From contig NZ_LT897781.1 of the NCBI RefSeq assembly GCF_900188315.1, positions 3,348,001-3,412,000 on the forward strand: DNA of 64,000 nt, read 5' to 3'. Positions 9,282 through 20,200 of the stretch are shown here, piece by piece; the stretch's first letter is position 1; each line of letters opens with the position of its first letter. Both the position numbers and the translations under genes were made by a program. This DNA is from Marinobacter sp. es.042 (GTDB lineage Bacteria; Pseudomonadota; Gammaproteobacteria; Pseudomonadales; Oleiphilaceae). The notes beneath the pieces are model-generated. The model had not been told where the DNA came from. It made no database searches and saw only the letters and a list, made by a program, of their open reading frames with translations.

Positions 9282-9530
9282 ATGTCGGATGAAAAACCGG
9301 TGGTCGCCAGCAAGACACCTTTCTCTGTGATGGTTGAGGCGGGCAAGAACTACTTCTGGTGTGCCTGTGGCCGCAGTGGCAGCCAGCCATTCTGCGACGG
9401 TTCCCACAAGGAGACAGGGATAACCCCGATTAAATACGAGGCGGAGAAGAAAGAGTGGGTGTGGTTCTGCGGGTGCAAGCAAACCGGTAATGCCCCTCTC
9501 TGCGACGGTAGTCACAAAGCGCTCGAGTAG
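9282..9530 (+). CDS. Double CDGSH iron-sulfur domain protein
   Basis: This 82-residue protein consists of two tandem CDGSH motifs, CACGRSGSQPFCDGSH and CGCKQTGNAPLCDGSH. Each has the three Cys and one His that hold a labile [2Fe-2S] cluster. The single-chain, double-motif form is common in bacteria; a role in iron or redox homeostasis is likely but unproven. ATG at 9282 has GGGGAG seven bases upstream. Its last 19 bases overlap the 3' end of the convergent PAS gene. Confidence 0.92.
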   Translation: MSDEKPVVASKTPFSVMVEAGKNYFWCACGRSGSQPFCDGSHKETGITPIKYEAEKKEWVWFCGCKQTGNAPLCDGSHKALE

Positions 9531-10534
9531 AGCGCCATTCGCTGCAGGGTGCTTACCCTGAAGCCCGAGAGGCCGTGAACCGGGTCTTTCAGCGCCCGAA
9601 CCCTGAGTACTACTGGAATCTCCGTCTCCTGGTCACGATGGACCAGGGAAAGATCAACGCGTTCAATGGAACTGTCACTGCGGGCGGCCGCCAGGGCTCG
9701 CCGGAAATTGTCCCGGGACGCCGGTGCAACAAGTTCCTCCAGGGGCTGGTTGACCAGATCGGCGGGTGCCTGGTCCAGAAGTTCGGCGATTTGCGGTGAA
9801 ACAAAACCGATCCTGCCTTTTTCGTCCAGTTCCCATATGACCGCTCCGGACAGAGCCACCAGATCCCGGCTGCGCTGCTCACTATCGTTCAGTGCTCGCC
9901 GAAGTATCGATTTTTCTGTCTGAAAGTTGGCGATCTGATGGTCAGCACCAATTTCTCGCTGCTCCAGACCACGAATGTGTAGTGTTTGCCGGTGGAGCCG
10001 CCGGTTCAGCACCAGGGTGAGGGCGGCCGCGAACACCGACAGGGCTGCACCGGCGATCCAGACGGTTCGTCGAGAGGCTTGGGCGACCGCTTCAAGTCCC
10101 TCTGGAGACGGTACGGTTGTGAGTATCCAGTTCTGATCCATTGGCGAAACTTCGGTACGCAGCGCCCGTGTCGGGTCCACCGAACCGTTGGTGCCCAGTT
10201 CCAGCAGCGGCATCTTGGTATGTCGTTCGAGGGTGTCGATGCGCAGTCCGAGAGAATCCGGCAGGGTGTCACTGAACAAGGCCTGGAGCCAGGCCGACAC
10301 GGGTTGGTTGTGGTCGCCCACCATCGACTGGTCCGGAACGTTGGCCAGCAGATGATTCACCAGGGCCTGATGCTGGGCGTGATATCGCGCTTCGGCAAGC
10401 GCCATGGCCCGACGCGCTTCAATGTTTGCAGTAATTCCGGTTACCAGCAGGCCGGCTGCGACCAGGATCAGGGGAATCCAGATTCCTGGCCATAAGACCG
10501 GTCTGCGGAAACGGGCAGAAGTCGAGCTTTCCAT
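9512..10534 (-). CDS. Membrane PAS-domain sensor without output domain
   Basis: This 340-residue protein has a transmembrane helix near residues 15-35, a periplasmic region of about 120 residues, and a second helix near 155-178. A coiled coil precedes one PAS domain (about 220-335, LSGAVIWELDEKGRIGFVSP). The protein ends after the PAS fold (FRVSTLQRMALYSS), with no kinase, GGDEF or methyl-accepting part. It may signal through a partner or be a decayed sensor. ATG at 10534 follows AAGGAC. Its 3' end overlaps the CDGSH gene by 19 bp. Confidence 0.75.
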   Translation of the reverse strand: MESSTSARFRRPVLWPGIWIPLILVAAGLLVTGITANIEARRAMALAEARYHAQHQALVNHLLANVPDQSMVGDHNQPVSAWLQALFSDTLPDSLGLRIDTLERHTKMPLLELGTNGSVDPTRALRTEVSPMDQNWILTTVPSPEGLEAVAQASRRTVWIAGAALSVFAAALTLVLNRRLHRQTLHIRGLEQREIGADHQIANFQTEKSILRRALNDSEQRSRDLVALSGAVIWELDEKGRIGFVSPQIAELLDQAPADLVNQPLEELVAPASRDNFRRALAAARSDSSIERVDLSLVHRDQETEIPVVLRVRALKDPVHGLSGFRVSTLQRMALYSSAL

Positions 10535-10625
10535 GCCGTGCGTCCTTTGCGGCTGGGTCTGTACCCTCAGAACAGACCGACGTTACTCCTATACTCTAGT
10601 CCAGCTCGAGAAGAGAGGGAAATGC

Positions 10626-11438
10626 TCAGGTCCGGACTTTGCCAGCTGCGCCGTAGACCAGCAGGAATACGGCAAAAGCCGTGACAACGACGGAAGGGCC
10701 GGCCGGTGTGTCCAGGTGCCAGGACAGGCTCAGACCGCCGCTCACCGCCACAAACCCGAACCCGATGGCCATGGCCGCCATGATTTCCGGATTGTGGGCC
10801 AGGCGCCTGGCGGTTGCCGCAGGAATGATCAGCAGTGCGGTAATCAGCAGCACGCCGACGATTTTCATGGCTACCGCGATGACCAGTGAGAACATCAGCA
10901 TCAGAACCAGGCGAAGCCGCTCTACGGCAACACCCTCCACCCGGGCGAGTTCTTCGTGAATCGTGCTCATCAGCAACCCCTGCCAGAGCACGGCAAGGAG
11001 GATAATGATCAGTGCCGCGCCGCCGTAGATCCACAGCAGGTCTTCACGGCTCATGGCCAGCAGATCCCCGAACAGAAGGCCGGTCAGATCGACGCGGACA
11101 TCCGGCATGAAGCTCAGGGTTACCAGCCCTATGGCCAGGGCGCTGTGGGCCAGTATGCCCAGCAGGGTATCGGTTGCCAGAGTCCGGGTCCGTGACAGGA
11201 GTACCAGTGCCATGGCCAGCACCACACAGGTGATGATCACACCGAGGTTCAGCGGTACGCTGATCAGGAAGCTCAGGGCGATGCCGAGCAAGGCCGAGTG
11301 CGCCAGGGTATCGCCAAAATAGGCCAATCGTCGCCAGACCACGAAACAGCCCAATGGCCCGGCTACCAGGGCCACGCCGAGTCCGCCGATCAGGGCGCGC
11401 CAGAAAAAATCGTCCAGAATCGCGTCAATGATGGGCAT
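10626..11438 (-). CDS. znuB: Zinc ABC transporter permease
   Basis: This 270-residue integral membrane protein of the ABC-3 (ZnuB/MntB) family has about eight or nine hydrophobic helices and the typical start MPIIDAILDDFFWRALIGGLG. It forms the zinc import channel with ZnuC. The frame is open to 11603, but ATG at 11438 matches family N-termini; the extension is a read of the His-rich znuC tail in another frame. It overlaps znuC by 14 bp. No znuA binding-protein gene lies next to it. Confidence 0.93.
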   Translation of the reverse strand: MPIIDAILDDFFWRALIGGLGVALVAGPLGCFVVWRRLAYFGDTLAHSALLGIALSFLISVPLNLGVIITCVVLAMALVLLSRTRTLATDTLLGILAHSALAIGLVTLSFMPDVRVDLTGLLFGDLLAMSREDLLWIYGGAALIIILLAVLWQGLLMSTIHEELARVEGVAVERLRLVLMLMFSLVIAVAMKIVGVLLITALLIIPAATARRLAHNPEIMAAMAIGFGFVAVSGGLSLSWHLDTPAGPSVVVTAFAVFLLVYGAAGKVRT

Positions 11439-12192
11439 GGTCACACTCCGTGTGTCTGCCCTCGACAACATTCCCGTGCAGATCGTGGCTGTGGTTGTGG
11501 TGATGGTGATAGACCGCGAGAGACTCTGCCACCGGGCGACCGAATGTTTCGATGAAAGCCGGGTCGTGGGAGATGTCCTCGGGATAACCGCTGCAGCAGA
11601 CATGCTGGTTCAGGCAGATAACCTTGTCGGTTGCTGCCATGACCAGGTGCAAGTCGTGGGAGATCATGATAACACCGCAGTTCAGGTCATCCCTTAACTG
11701 ACGTATCAGATCATACAATGACGCCTGGCCATTGATGTCGACGCCCTGGGCGGGCTCATCAAGGACCAGGAGGTCCGGTTTGCGGGCCAGGGCCCGGGCA
11801 AGCAACAGCCTCTGCTTCTCTCCCCCGGAGAGGTGGTGCACGGAGGCATGCAGCAGGTGTCCGACGCCGGTGCGGGCAAGGGCAGACTCACATTCCGCGA
11901 GAGACCGGCCGCTGAGCAGCATGAACCGTTTGACGCTCAGAGGCAGTGTGGCCTCCAGCGTCAGATGCTGCGGGACGTACCCGATCACCAGGTTCTTTTT
12001 CAGGGACACCTTACCCTCAGATACTTTCTGGATGCCAAGTACGGCCTTGATCAGTGTCGTCTTGCCTGCCCCGTTTGGACCAATGATGGTGATGATGTCG
12101 CCACGGTGAATCTTCAGGTTGACCTGATCAACCACGGGGCGTTCGTCAAACCGGACAGTGAGGTTCTCCAGGTTGACCAGAGGATCAGTCAT
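11425..12192 (-). CDS. znuC: Zinc ABC transporter ATPase
   Basis: This 255-residue ABC ATPase has Walker A GPNGAGKTT (near residue 40), signature LSGGEKQR (near 137), Walker B LLVLDEPAQG, and an H-loop in MISHDLH. The C-terminus is His-rich (YHHHHNHSHDLHG and HTECDHAHH), a feature of zinc-related ZnuC proteins that may sense or buffer zinc. ATG at 12192 (MTDPLVNLENL) is preferred over an upstream start. Its first 8 bases overlap the zur stop and its last 14 overlap znuB, which indicates tight translational coupling. Confidence 0.94.
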   Translation of the reverse strand: MTDPLVNLENLTVRFDERPVVDQVNLKIHRGDIITIIGPNGAGKTTLIKAVLGIQKVSEGKVSLKKNLVIGYVPQHLTLEATLPLSVKRFMLLSGRSLAECESALARTGVGHLLHASVHHLSGGEKQRLLLARALARKPDLLVLDEPAQGVDINGQASLYDLIRQLRDDLNCGVIMISHDLHLVMAATDKVICLNQHVCCSGYPEDISHDPAFIETFGRPVAESLAVYHHHHNHSHDLHGNVVEGRHTECDHAHH

Positions 12193-12676
12193 GGCCCGGC
12201 TCCGACTGGCATCGGGGGCAAAGGCCGGCAATTTCAAGCGTCGTGGTCTCGGCCCGGAAGCCTTCGCCGGATGCGGCTTTGCGAACCTCTGTTGACACCT
12301 CTGGTGCGGTCAGTTCGAGCACATTGCCGCAGGCGCGACAGATCAGAAACATGCCGGTGTGGCTTTCACCCGCGTGGGTACAACCGATAAAGGCGTTGAG
12401 CGACGCGATGCGGTGCACAAGCCCATGCTGCTGAAGGAAATCCAGTGCGCGGTAAACGGTGGGCGGCGCAGCGTTATGACCATCGGAGGACAGTTCCGCG
12501 AGCACATCATAGGCACCCAGGGGCTTATGGGACTGCCAGATCAGTTCCAGAACCCGTTCCCGGATGGGGGTCAGCCGGGCATTCTGCCGCTGGCAAATGG
12601 TCCTGGCGTCAGTCAGGGCCTGACTGACACAGGCATCGTGGTTGTGAGGCCGGTAGGGAATAGCACGGGCAGACAT
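12185..12676 (-). CDS. zur: Zinc uptake regulator Zur (Fur family)
   Basis: This 163-residue Fur-family repressor has a winged helix in its N-terminal half (LTPIRERVLELIW and PTVYRALDFLQQHGLVHRI) and a zinc-binding dimerisation part. It carries structural Cys pairs CRACG and CPRCQ and an HTG/CTHAGESH metal region. The Zur rather than Fur assignment rests on these motifs and on the overlap with znuC. When zinc is plentiful it should shut off this operon, and a Zur box sits 22 bp upstream. Confidence 0.93.
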   Translation of the reverse strand: MSARAIPYRPHNHDACVSQALTDARTICQRQNARLTPIRERVLELIWQSHKPLGAYDVLAELSSDGHNAAPPTVYRALDFLQQHGLVHRIASLNAFIGCTHAGESHTGMFLICRACGNVLELTAPEVSTEVRKAASGEGFRAETTTLEIAGLCPRCQSEPGHD

Positions 12677-12697
12677 GGTCGAAATCCTGCAAAATTT

Positions 12698-12715
12698 GAA
12701 ACATTATAACATTTG
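12698..12715 (-). promoter_or_regulatory. Zur box upstream of zur-znuCB
   Basis: On the minus strand the sequence reads CAAATGTTATAATGTTTC. This matches the known gammaproteobacterial Zur half-site AATGTTATA and a similar second half. It lies 22 bp before the zur start codon and overlaps any likely promoter (TTATAAT can serve as the -10), so it predicts zinc-dependent autoregulation of the operon. Confidence 0.7.
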
Positions 12716-12749
12716 CAGGGCTGTCTGCCATGTCCGGCAGTGGCACGGT

Positions 12750-13211
12750 TCAGTGTCGGGACTTTACGACCAGGGATTCCAGAAATTCCAGATTCGGGAT
12801 CCAGGCATGCTCACCTTCAACCTCGACCTGCATCAGATCCGCCGGCCCTGGTTCACCCTCCAGCTTCCTGACCTGGTCTTCCGCCAAACGGGCCTGGCTG
12901 GGAATGCCCTGGGTAACCAGTGCCATAAACGGAACTTCGTTGTGGTGATCGCCGATGGTGTTGAGGACCACGATGCGGCCCCGATTATCGCCCGGAACGG
13001 TTAGGGCGCCGCCGTTGGCCGCGTCGTATGAAATCACCGGAAGTTGCAGGCCCCGCCAGTCAAGGTAGCCAACCAGCCATTCCGGCGTGTTCGCGCCGGC
13101 ATCAGCGCTGGCATAGTCGACCACTTCCGCAATCGAGACGTTGGGCAGCAACAGTTGCCGTCCGCTCATGGGAATCATGACGCAGGAGAGGGATTGGCTG
13201 TTGTCATTCAT
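12750..13211 (-). CDS. chpC: CheW-like chemotaxis adaptor ChpC
   Basis: This 153-residue CheW-domain protein (LPNVSIAEVVDY, WLVGYLDWRGLQLPVISYD) is the last gene of the twitching-motility chemosensory cluster. CheW adaptors couple receptors to the kinase; in P. aeruginosa ChpC is the accessory of two CheW-like proteins in the Chp system. ATG at 13211 has GAGGT upstream. It starts 11 bp after chpB. Confidence 0.88.
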   Translation of the reverse strand: MNDNSQSLSCVMIPMSGRQLLLPNVSIAEVVDYASADAGANTPEWLVGYLDWRGLQLPVISYDAANGGALTVPGDNRGRIVVLNTIGDHHNEVPFMALVTQGIPSQARLAEDQVRKLEGEPGPADLMQVEVEGEHAWIPNLEFLESLVVKSRH

Positions 13212-13222
13212 TGCGTGTTACC

Positions 13223-14275
13223 TCAGGCGGAGTCCCGTTTCTGCCGGCTCTTGAGCAGGCAGGATTCTTCGATGGTTTTTACCAGTTCCCGTGCCAGCTG
13301 CTCCGGGGTGCCACAGAAACCACTGCAACCGGTGGCGGCGACGGATTCGGGCATAGAGCTGTTGCCGCAGCTTGTGCTCTCCTGGACCCAGATCCGGCTA
13401 CCGTAGGCTTTCAGTAAAGGCGCTGCAATAGCGCCATCATTACCCATGCCGGAAAAAAGAATAGCATGGCAGCGCTGGCCGTAATGATCCGCGACGTTAA
13501 GCAGGACCTGATCAATGGAAGGGCCATAGGGCCCCGGCCAGGCATTGCTGGTTTCGGTGAGGGCTCCCTGCTCGTTCAGCTTCCATTCGTGCTCCACCGG
13601 CATCAGCACCACATCACCATTCTTGACCCGATAGCCTTCTTCGGCTCGCTTGAGCTGGTAATGGGCGTGGCGACCCAGTACCCGCGTAAGAACCTCTGTG
13701 AAGTTCCCATCTATGTGCTGGGCGTAGATGAAGCCCACGGGCAGATTCGGCGGCAGGTGGTCCAGAAACGTCTTAACCGCCGCCGGCCCTCCCAGTGAAG
13801 CGCCCAGAATCCAGACTTCCTCGGCCACCGAACCGGGTACGGCAGGCGTTATCCAGTGAGGCAGGCCCGGCGATGGTGCTGGTGCCGGCGTTTCCTGCTC
13901 CAGTTCTGCCAGAGTGGCTTCTGAGTCCAGCTCTTCCAGGTGCCCCAGTTGCTGCTCAAGTTTGCCCAGTAAACGTCGTTCCCAGCGAAAATACTCGGTA
14001 CTTCCCGGTTTGGGTGCTTCATCCAATCCGAACAGTACCGGTGCGTCGGTATTTTCAAGCAGGTGATCGAACAGCAATGGGTGATCGGCCTCGTCTTCGA
14101 GGGTAACCAGCCAGAGGCTGGCATCCGGGAACTCCGGGTAGCCCAGCAAACGCTCGGGATCCCCGGCAAAACGCACCTCCAGACCGAACTTGGATGTTGC
14201 GGCCTGCAGTCGGTGTCGCTGCAGAACCACATCCGAGACGATCCCGACCCGTGGCCGGCCAGTCTGGCCGGCCAT
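13223..14275 (-). CDS. chpB: CheB-like methylesterase ChpB
   Basis: This 350-residue protein has an N-terminal receiver-like domain (residues 1-110) that appears to lack a clear phospho-acceptor Asp, a Glu/Pro-rich linker, and a C-terminal CheB methylesterase domain. The catalytic triad is visible: Ser in LGASLGGPAA, His in AQHIDGNF and Asp in FSGMGNDGA. It removes methyl groups from the receptor PilJ. ATG at 14275 overlaps the chpA stop as TGATG; a GTG one codon earlier is possible. Confidence 0.92.
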   Translation of the reverse strand: MAGQTGRPRVGIVSDVVLQRHRLQAATSKFGLEVRFAGDPERLLGYPEFPDASLWLVTLEDEADHPLLFDHLLENTDAPVLFGLDEAPKPGSTEYFRWERRLLGKLEQQLGHLEELDSEATLAELEQETPAPAPSPGLPHWITPAVPGSVAEEVWILGASLGGPAAVKTFLDHLPPNLPVGFIYAQHIDGNFTEVLTRVLGRHAHYQLKRAEEGYRVKNGDVVLMPVEHEWKLNEQGALTETSNAWPGPYGPSIDQVLLNVADHYGQRCHAILFSGMGNDGAIAAPLLKAYGSRIWVQESTSCGNSSMPESVAATGCSGFCGTPEQLARELVKTIEESCLLKSRQKRDSA

Positions 14276-17200
14276 CACTGACGTCCGGTCAGCCGCTCAA
14301 TAGTCTCAAGCAACTCGGTTTCCTGGAACGGCTTGCCGAGGTACTCGTTCACACCAATGGCCAGCGCGCGTTCGCGGTGTTTCTCGCCGGTCCGTGAGGT
14401 GATCATGCAGATCGGGGTTTCCCGCAGGTTGTCGTCGTGGCGCACAAAGCTCGCAACCTCGAAACCATCCATCCGCGGCATTTCGATATCCAGCAGGATG
14501 ATGTCCGGTTTGTGATCCTGCAGCTGTGCGACCGCGTCCAGGCCGTCTTTGGCAGTGATGACCTCCATGCCGTTACGCTCCAGCAGTCGTGAGGTAACCT
14601 TCCGTACGGTAACCGAGTCGTCCACCACCATGACCACGGTAGCCTGCTCCTCGTACCGTGCAGACTCGCGGGCTTTCTCGAGATTGGCCAGGCGCTGGCG
14701 CTCGGACAGGATGTCGGAACGGATCATCGCAGGCAGGTCGAGAATCACCACCACGTTGCCGTCACCCAGGATGGTGGCACCGGACACACCGCGCACCGAA
14801 CTGAATTGCGGACCAAGGGATTTAACAACGATCTCCCGGCTGCCCATCAGGTTGTCCACCTGCAGGGCCATGGGCTGCTCGGCGCCGCGCACCAGGATCA
14901 CCGGCAGCGGCAGGGCCTGTCCCTGCAACTTCGGATGGTGATCGCTGTTCAGCAGGCTGCCCAGATACTGGAGCCGGTATTCCTGGCCGGCGTATTCGTA
15001 CATCGGCGCGTCCGGCTTGTAGTATTCCTCAAGCTCGTAGGTGCTGACCCGGACAATACCCTCGATGGTGTTCAGCGGGATCGCGTAGAAATCCTCGCCG
15101 GTGGACACCATCAGCGCCCGGTTGACGGAAACCGTGAACGGCAGGCGAACCGTGAAGGTGGTTCCGCGGCCAACGGCGGAATCGATGTCCAGGCTGCCAC
15201 CGAGCTGTTTGATCTCGCTGGCAACCACGTCCATGCCCACGCCGCGGCCGGAAATCTGGGTTACTTGTTGGGCGGTAGAGAAGCCGGGCTGCAGGATAAA
15301 CTGCAGGATTTCCCGCTCGGACAGATCCTCGTCTTCCCGCAGCATGCCCTGACGGATCGCCTTGTCGCGAATGACCGAAGAGGGAATGCCGGCGCCATCG
15401 TCGATCATCCTCAGGACAACGTCGCCGCCTTCGCGGGTCAGTGACAGTGTGACTTCGCCAGTCTCCGGCTTGCCGGCTTGCTTACGGTCCGCCGGGCTTT
15501 CGATGCCGTGGTCCAGGGCGTTCCGGAGCATGTGTTCCAGGGGTGCGATCATGCGCTCCAGGATGCTCCTGTCCATTTCGCCTTCGGCGTTGCGGACATC
15601 AAAGTCGACTTTCTTGCCCAGTTCGCCGCTGATCTGGCGAACGATGCGCCGCAGACGCGGCACCATGGAGGCGAACGGAATCATCCGGGTCTTCATCAGA
15701 CCCTCCTGGAGTTCCGTGTTGATCCGGGACTGCTGCACAAGCAGGGTTTCGGTGTCCCGTACCCGGTCAGACAGGGTTTCCCGCAGGTCTGCAAGGTCCG
15801 AAGAGGACTCGGTCAGAGCGCGGGACAGCTGCTGAATGGAGGAGTAACGGTCCATCTCCAGCGGGTCGAAGTCGTCGCCGTAATCCGGCCCGTGCTCTTT
15901 CTCGGCACTGAACAGTATCTGGGCTTCAGTCTCGATTTCCATCCGGCGCAGCTGCTCACGCAGACGCTCGATGGTGGCGGCCATTTCCTCCAGGGTATGG
16001 CCAAAATCACTGGTCTGCTGCTCAAGCCGGCCACGGGTAATACTGGTTTCACCCGCCAGGTTGACCAGCTCATCCAGCAGCGGTGCGGACACCCGAATGG
16101 TCTCCTGGGCCGCCCGCTGAGCCTCGGCCGCCTGTTTGCGAACCTTGGCCGGCGATTTTCCGGGCTTGGGTGCCGGTGCTACCGGTTTTTCTGCCTTGGC
16201 GGGAGGCGTCGGCTCTTCAGGCTTTTTCGGTTCCGGCGCGGCCGGGGCTGGCGCAGGCTGTTCGGCCTTTGCCGAAGGCACACCCATGCCGGACTCATAG
16301 CCCTTACGGATGTCGGCAACCAGGGCGATGATGGCGTCGTGATCTTCGGTAATGGCCTGCCACTGGGACTCATCCGGGGCATTGCCGCCAAGGTCGATCA
16401 GACGGGTCTCAAAGGCGTGGGCCTTGTCACCAAGTTGTGTGAGTTGGGACAGACGGGCACCGCCCTTGAGAGTATGCAATGCCCGCTGGGCTTCCTGGTT
16501 GAAGGTGTGGTTTGCCGGTTCCTTGCGCCAGTCATCGAGCAGCTGCTCCAACTGGTCCATGATTTCACCGGCTTCCTCCAGGAAGATTTCCAGTACTTCC
16601 GGATCGATCGCTTCCTGTTGGGACTCTTCTCGGGGAGCAGCGGTCTCTTCGGCGGCCACTTCGTGGGCCACCCGGAAGTCCTCAATCAGGTCCGCATCCG
16701 GCTCGGGCTTGCTGCCCTGTTCCAGGCTGTTGAGCATGGTCTTCAGGCTGCCCAATGCCCGGTCGCTGAGCTTCAGCAACGTCTTCTGGTTATTGGACCC
16801 GGAGATGAGGGGATCCAGAGCGTCGGACCAGGCTTCTGCCAGGTTGGCAATCGGATCGACGTCAGAAAGCCGTGCACCACCCTTGAGGGTATGCAGTTCC
16901 TGCTGCAGCTGGGTCAGTCCGGTCAGTTCTTCCGGTTCCTCGCGCCACTGGTCAAGACACTCACTGATGGCGCCATAGATTTCCAGGCCTTCGTCCAGGA
17001 AGATGCCGATCAGGTCATCATCGCTGGCCTGTGTCAGAGTCTCGCTGAGGTCGGGGGCTTCTGCTGACTCCTCGGACGGCGCCGACTCACCCCGAAGGAT
17101 AGACTGGACGCGAGCGACCAGCTCCTCCGCCGGCGGGCAAGGCTTCTGCGTCGCCACCTGCTCGACCATTTGCGCCAGCCGGTCATGGCAGGCGAACAAG

Positions 17201-20200
17201 AGGTCGTTCATGGCGTCGCTGGCTTCCAGCTGACCCTCCGCAATCTTTTCAAACAGGTCTTCGAGCACGTGGGTCAGGTCGCCAATGGGCTCAACGCCAG
17301 CCATCCGGGCGCCACCCTTGAGCGTGTGGACATCCCGTTGCAGTTCCGCGGCAATGCTCCGGTCCGACGGGTCTTCGGTCCAGGTGTGCAGAGCGCTGCC
17401 GGTAGAGTTGATCAGGTCGTAGGCTTCTTCCAGGAAGATGCCGACCAGCTCCGGATCCAGATGCGAGAGATCGGCAACGCCGTCTTCCGCCTCGCCGGTT
17501 TCCGCGGTTTCTGAATCGGAATCGACGGGTTCCTCGACCTCCGGGAGGGGGGCCTGCTCTTCGTCGTTGAAATCCGGTTCCGCTTCTTCTTCAGGGCTCG
17601 CAACATTGGTGACCGGGCGTGTTCCGGTGGCGCTGTCCATGTACGCCTGGATTTCGCCAATCAGATCCGGCGCAGGGCGAGGCGGCTCCTTGGCTTCCAG
17701 GTTCTCGACCATGCCCGCAAGCCGATCGTGGCAGCGGAACAGCAGATCCGAGAGCTCATCATTGATCGATAGCCGCTGCTCGGTCAGTCCCTCAAACAGG
17801 TTTTCCAGCTCGTGGGAGAGATCGCCCACGGCAGGAATGTCGGCCAGGCGTGCACCACCCTTGAGGGTATGCAGATCCCGCTGCAGCAACCGAAGGATAT
17901 CCAGGTTTCCGGTATTTTCGCTCCAACTCTGCAGCGCGTCAGCGGTGCTGTCGATGAGGTCGCGGGCCTCTTCCAGGAAGATCTCCGCAAGCTCCTCGTC
18001 CATGTCATCATCGGATTCGGACATTTCCGGCAGCGGCGGTTGTTCGGCCGCCGCTGGTTCTTCATTTGCCGGTACGTCGGTTTCATCCATCTCAAAGCTG
18101 AGATCGATTTCTTCGAGCTCACCGGTGAATTCCTGCTCGAAGGCGTCGGGTTCCTGGTTTTCTGTGCTCGGGGCCCGTTTCAGGTTTTCGAGCGCGGTAA
18201 CCATGTCGTCGCTGGATTCCGTGGCAAGCCCGGCAGCCACCTGATCCATCATGTTGATCAGCTGTTCGTGAGCTGCCCGAACGGTCTCGAAAAAGGCTTC
18301 GTCCGGCGCTTCATCGTGTCTGGCGGCTTCGTCGTAGGTGTCTTTCAACGCGCTTGAGAGCGCGGCAACGTCGCTGAGCCCGGCTTCGGAGGCGCCGGAG
18401 GTCAACTGCTCCAGCTCGGAACGTAACGGGTTCAACGACTCCATCTCGCCGGGGTTTTCTGCCCAGTGGTCGAGAATCCGGTCAGCATCCAGAACAATGT
18501 CGAGGCCCTCGTTCAGGAACAGCTGAACTAGCCGTGACGGAGCCTGCTGCGGATGTTCGCGCGGGGCCTCCTCGCTGTGGCCGCGGAGTGTCTCTTCTGT
18601 CAGTTGGTCCAGCTTCTCGAGGAAGGCTTCGGTGCCCGGCAGCGAGGCCTGTGGATTTTCACGGATCTGGGCCAGGCCCTGGGTCAGGAAATCGCAGGCG
18701 GATTCGATCAGCGAAAGCACGTCACGGTTGGCCCGCTTGTTCTGTGCCCGGGATTCCTTGACGAAGCGTTCCAGTGGTGTGATCACAGCAGCAATGGGTG
18801 CAATGCCGGCGGTATGGGCGCTGCCTTTTAGGGTATGCAGGGCCCGGGAAAGATCATCGGTGTAGGTAACCGTGGTCTTGTCTCCGGCTGCTGACAGGAA
18901 ATCCTTCAGCGTCTGCAGGTGGGTCTCGGTTTCACTTTCAAAAATATCGAGCAGTACCGGGTCGACCGCATCCTCTTCAGCCGTCTCGACCTCTGCGCCT
19001 GCAGTCGTGGTTTCCCCTTCGGCTACGGCTTCGGAGCCGTCCGATTCGGCCTCCGGCATCGTGCTGGCATCGGGAATCTCCCCGTTTGCCAGAGCGTTGG
19101 CGCGGGCTTCCAGGTTGGAGGTATCGACGGACGCCGAACGGCGCTTCTCGAAATCTTCGACCAGGGCCGGCAGGTTGGCGGTGACATCTCCCAGAAGACT
19201 GGCGATGTCATCGTTCATGAATATGCTGCCGTCGATAACGCGGTTCAGCATATTTTCCACGGACCAGGCCAGTTCACCAACAACCAGTGCGCCGACCATA
19301 CGGCCACTGCCTTTCAGCGTGTGGAAGGCACGGCGAACTTCGGACAGGGCGCTGCGGTCATCGTGCTGACGCAGAAGCATCGGCAGGTATTCGCGAATGG
19401 TGTCCAGCACCTCACCGGCTTCTTCGACGAATATTTCGAGTATTTCATCGTCAATCAGGTCGTCGTCAACAGCGGACTCATCCGACACGGCCTCAGCTGA
19501 GGCTTCTTCATCGATGGATGCCGGGATTTCGTGCTCTTCTTCTCCCTGGTCGGCGACTGTGTGTTCGACCTCGGGAGTTTCCGGCTCCGCCACAGCATCG
19601 TCGTCGGTGCGACGGGTGGTTGCCATGGCCTCGGCCCGGTTTGTGAGCTCCTCCACGTCGCCTGCGGTCTGGCCGTCCTTGAATTCACGGATCAGTGATG
19701 GAATCCGTGCATTGACCTCGTCCACCAGGGAAAACATGTCTTCGGTGGGGCGAATGGTCTGATCGATCACCCGGTTCAGCAGGTTTTCCACAGACCATGC
19801 CAATTCGCCGATACTGGTCGCGCCCACAAGTCGTCCGCTGCCCTTGAGCGTATGGAAAGCACGACGAACTTCGGTCAGAGCCTCACGGTCGTCGTGATTC
19901 TGGCGCAGACGCGGATAGAATTCATGAATGGTCTCGAGAACCTCTTCGGCTTCCTCAACGAAAATGCCGAGAATCTCGTCGTCCAGGAGCTCCGAATCCG
20001 AGCTTTTGGCTTCTTCCGGGGCGGTCGAAACGCTGGCTTCATCCTGCTCGTAAGACGGTTCAGCGACGGGCTCTTCCTGGGCCTTGGTTTCCGTCCAGGT
20101 GGGCTCAGCCCCGACCGGGAAGCCGAGGGAAGCGAGACTGTCCTCGGCAACCCGCAGAATCGAATCGTTTTCACCAATCCCTTCAGCGAGGCGCTCCAGG

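Noticed and set aside
11439..11603. N-terminal extension of znuB
   Set aside because: The added residues are an out-of-frame read of the znuC His-rich tail; ATG at 11438 gives the family start.
15478..17067. 529-codon plus-strand open frame
   Set aside because: It lies opposite the repetitive Hpt region of chpA and mirrors its codon pattern; no ribosome-binding site or recognisable fold.
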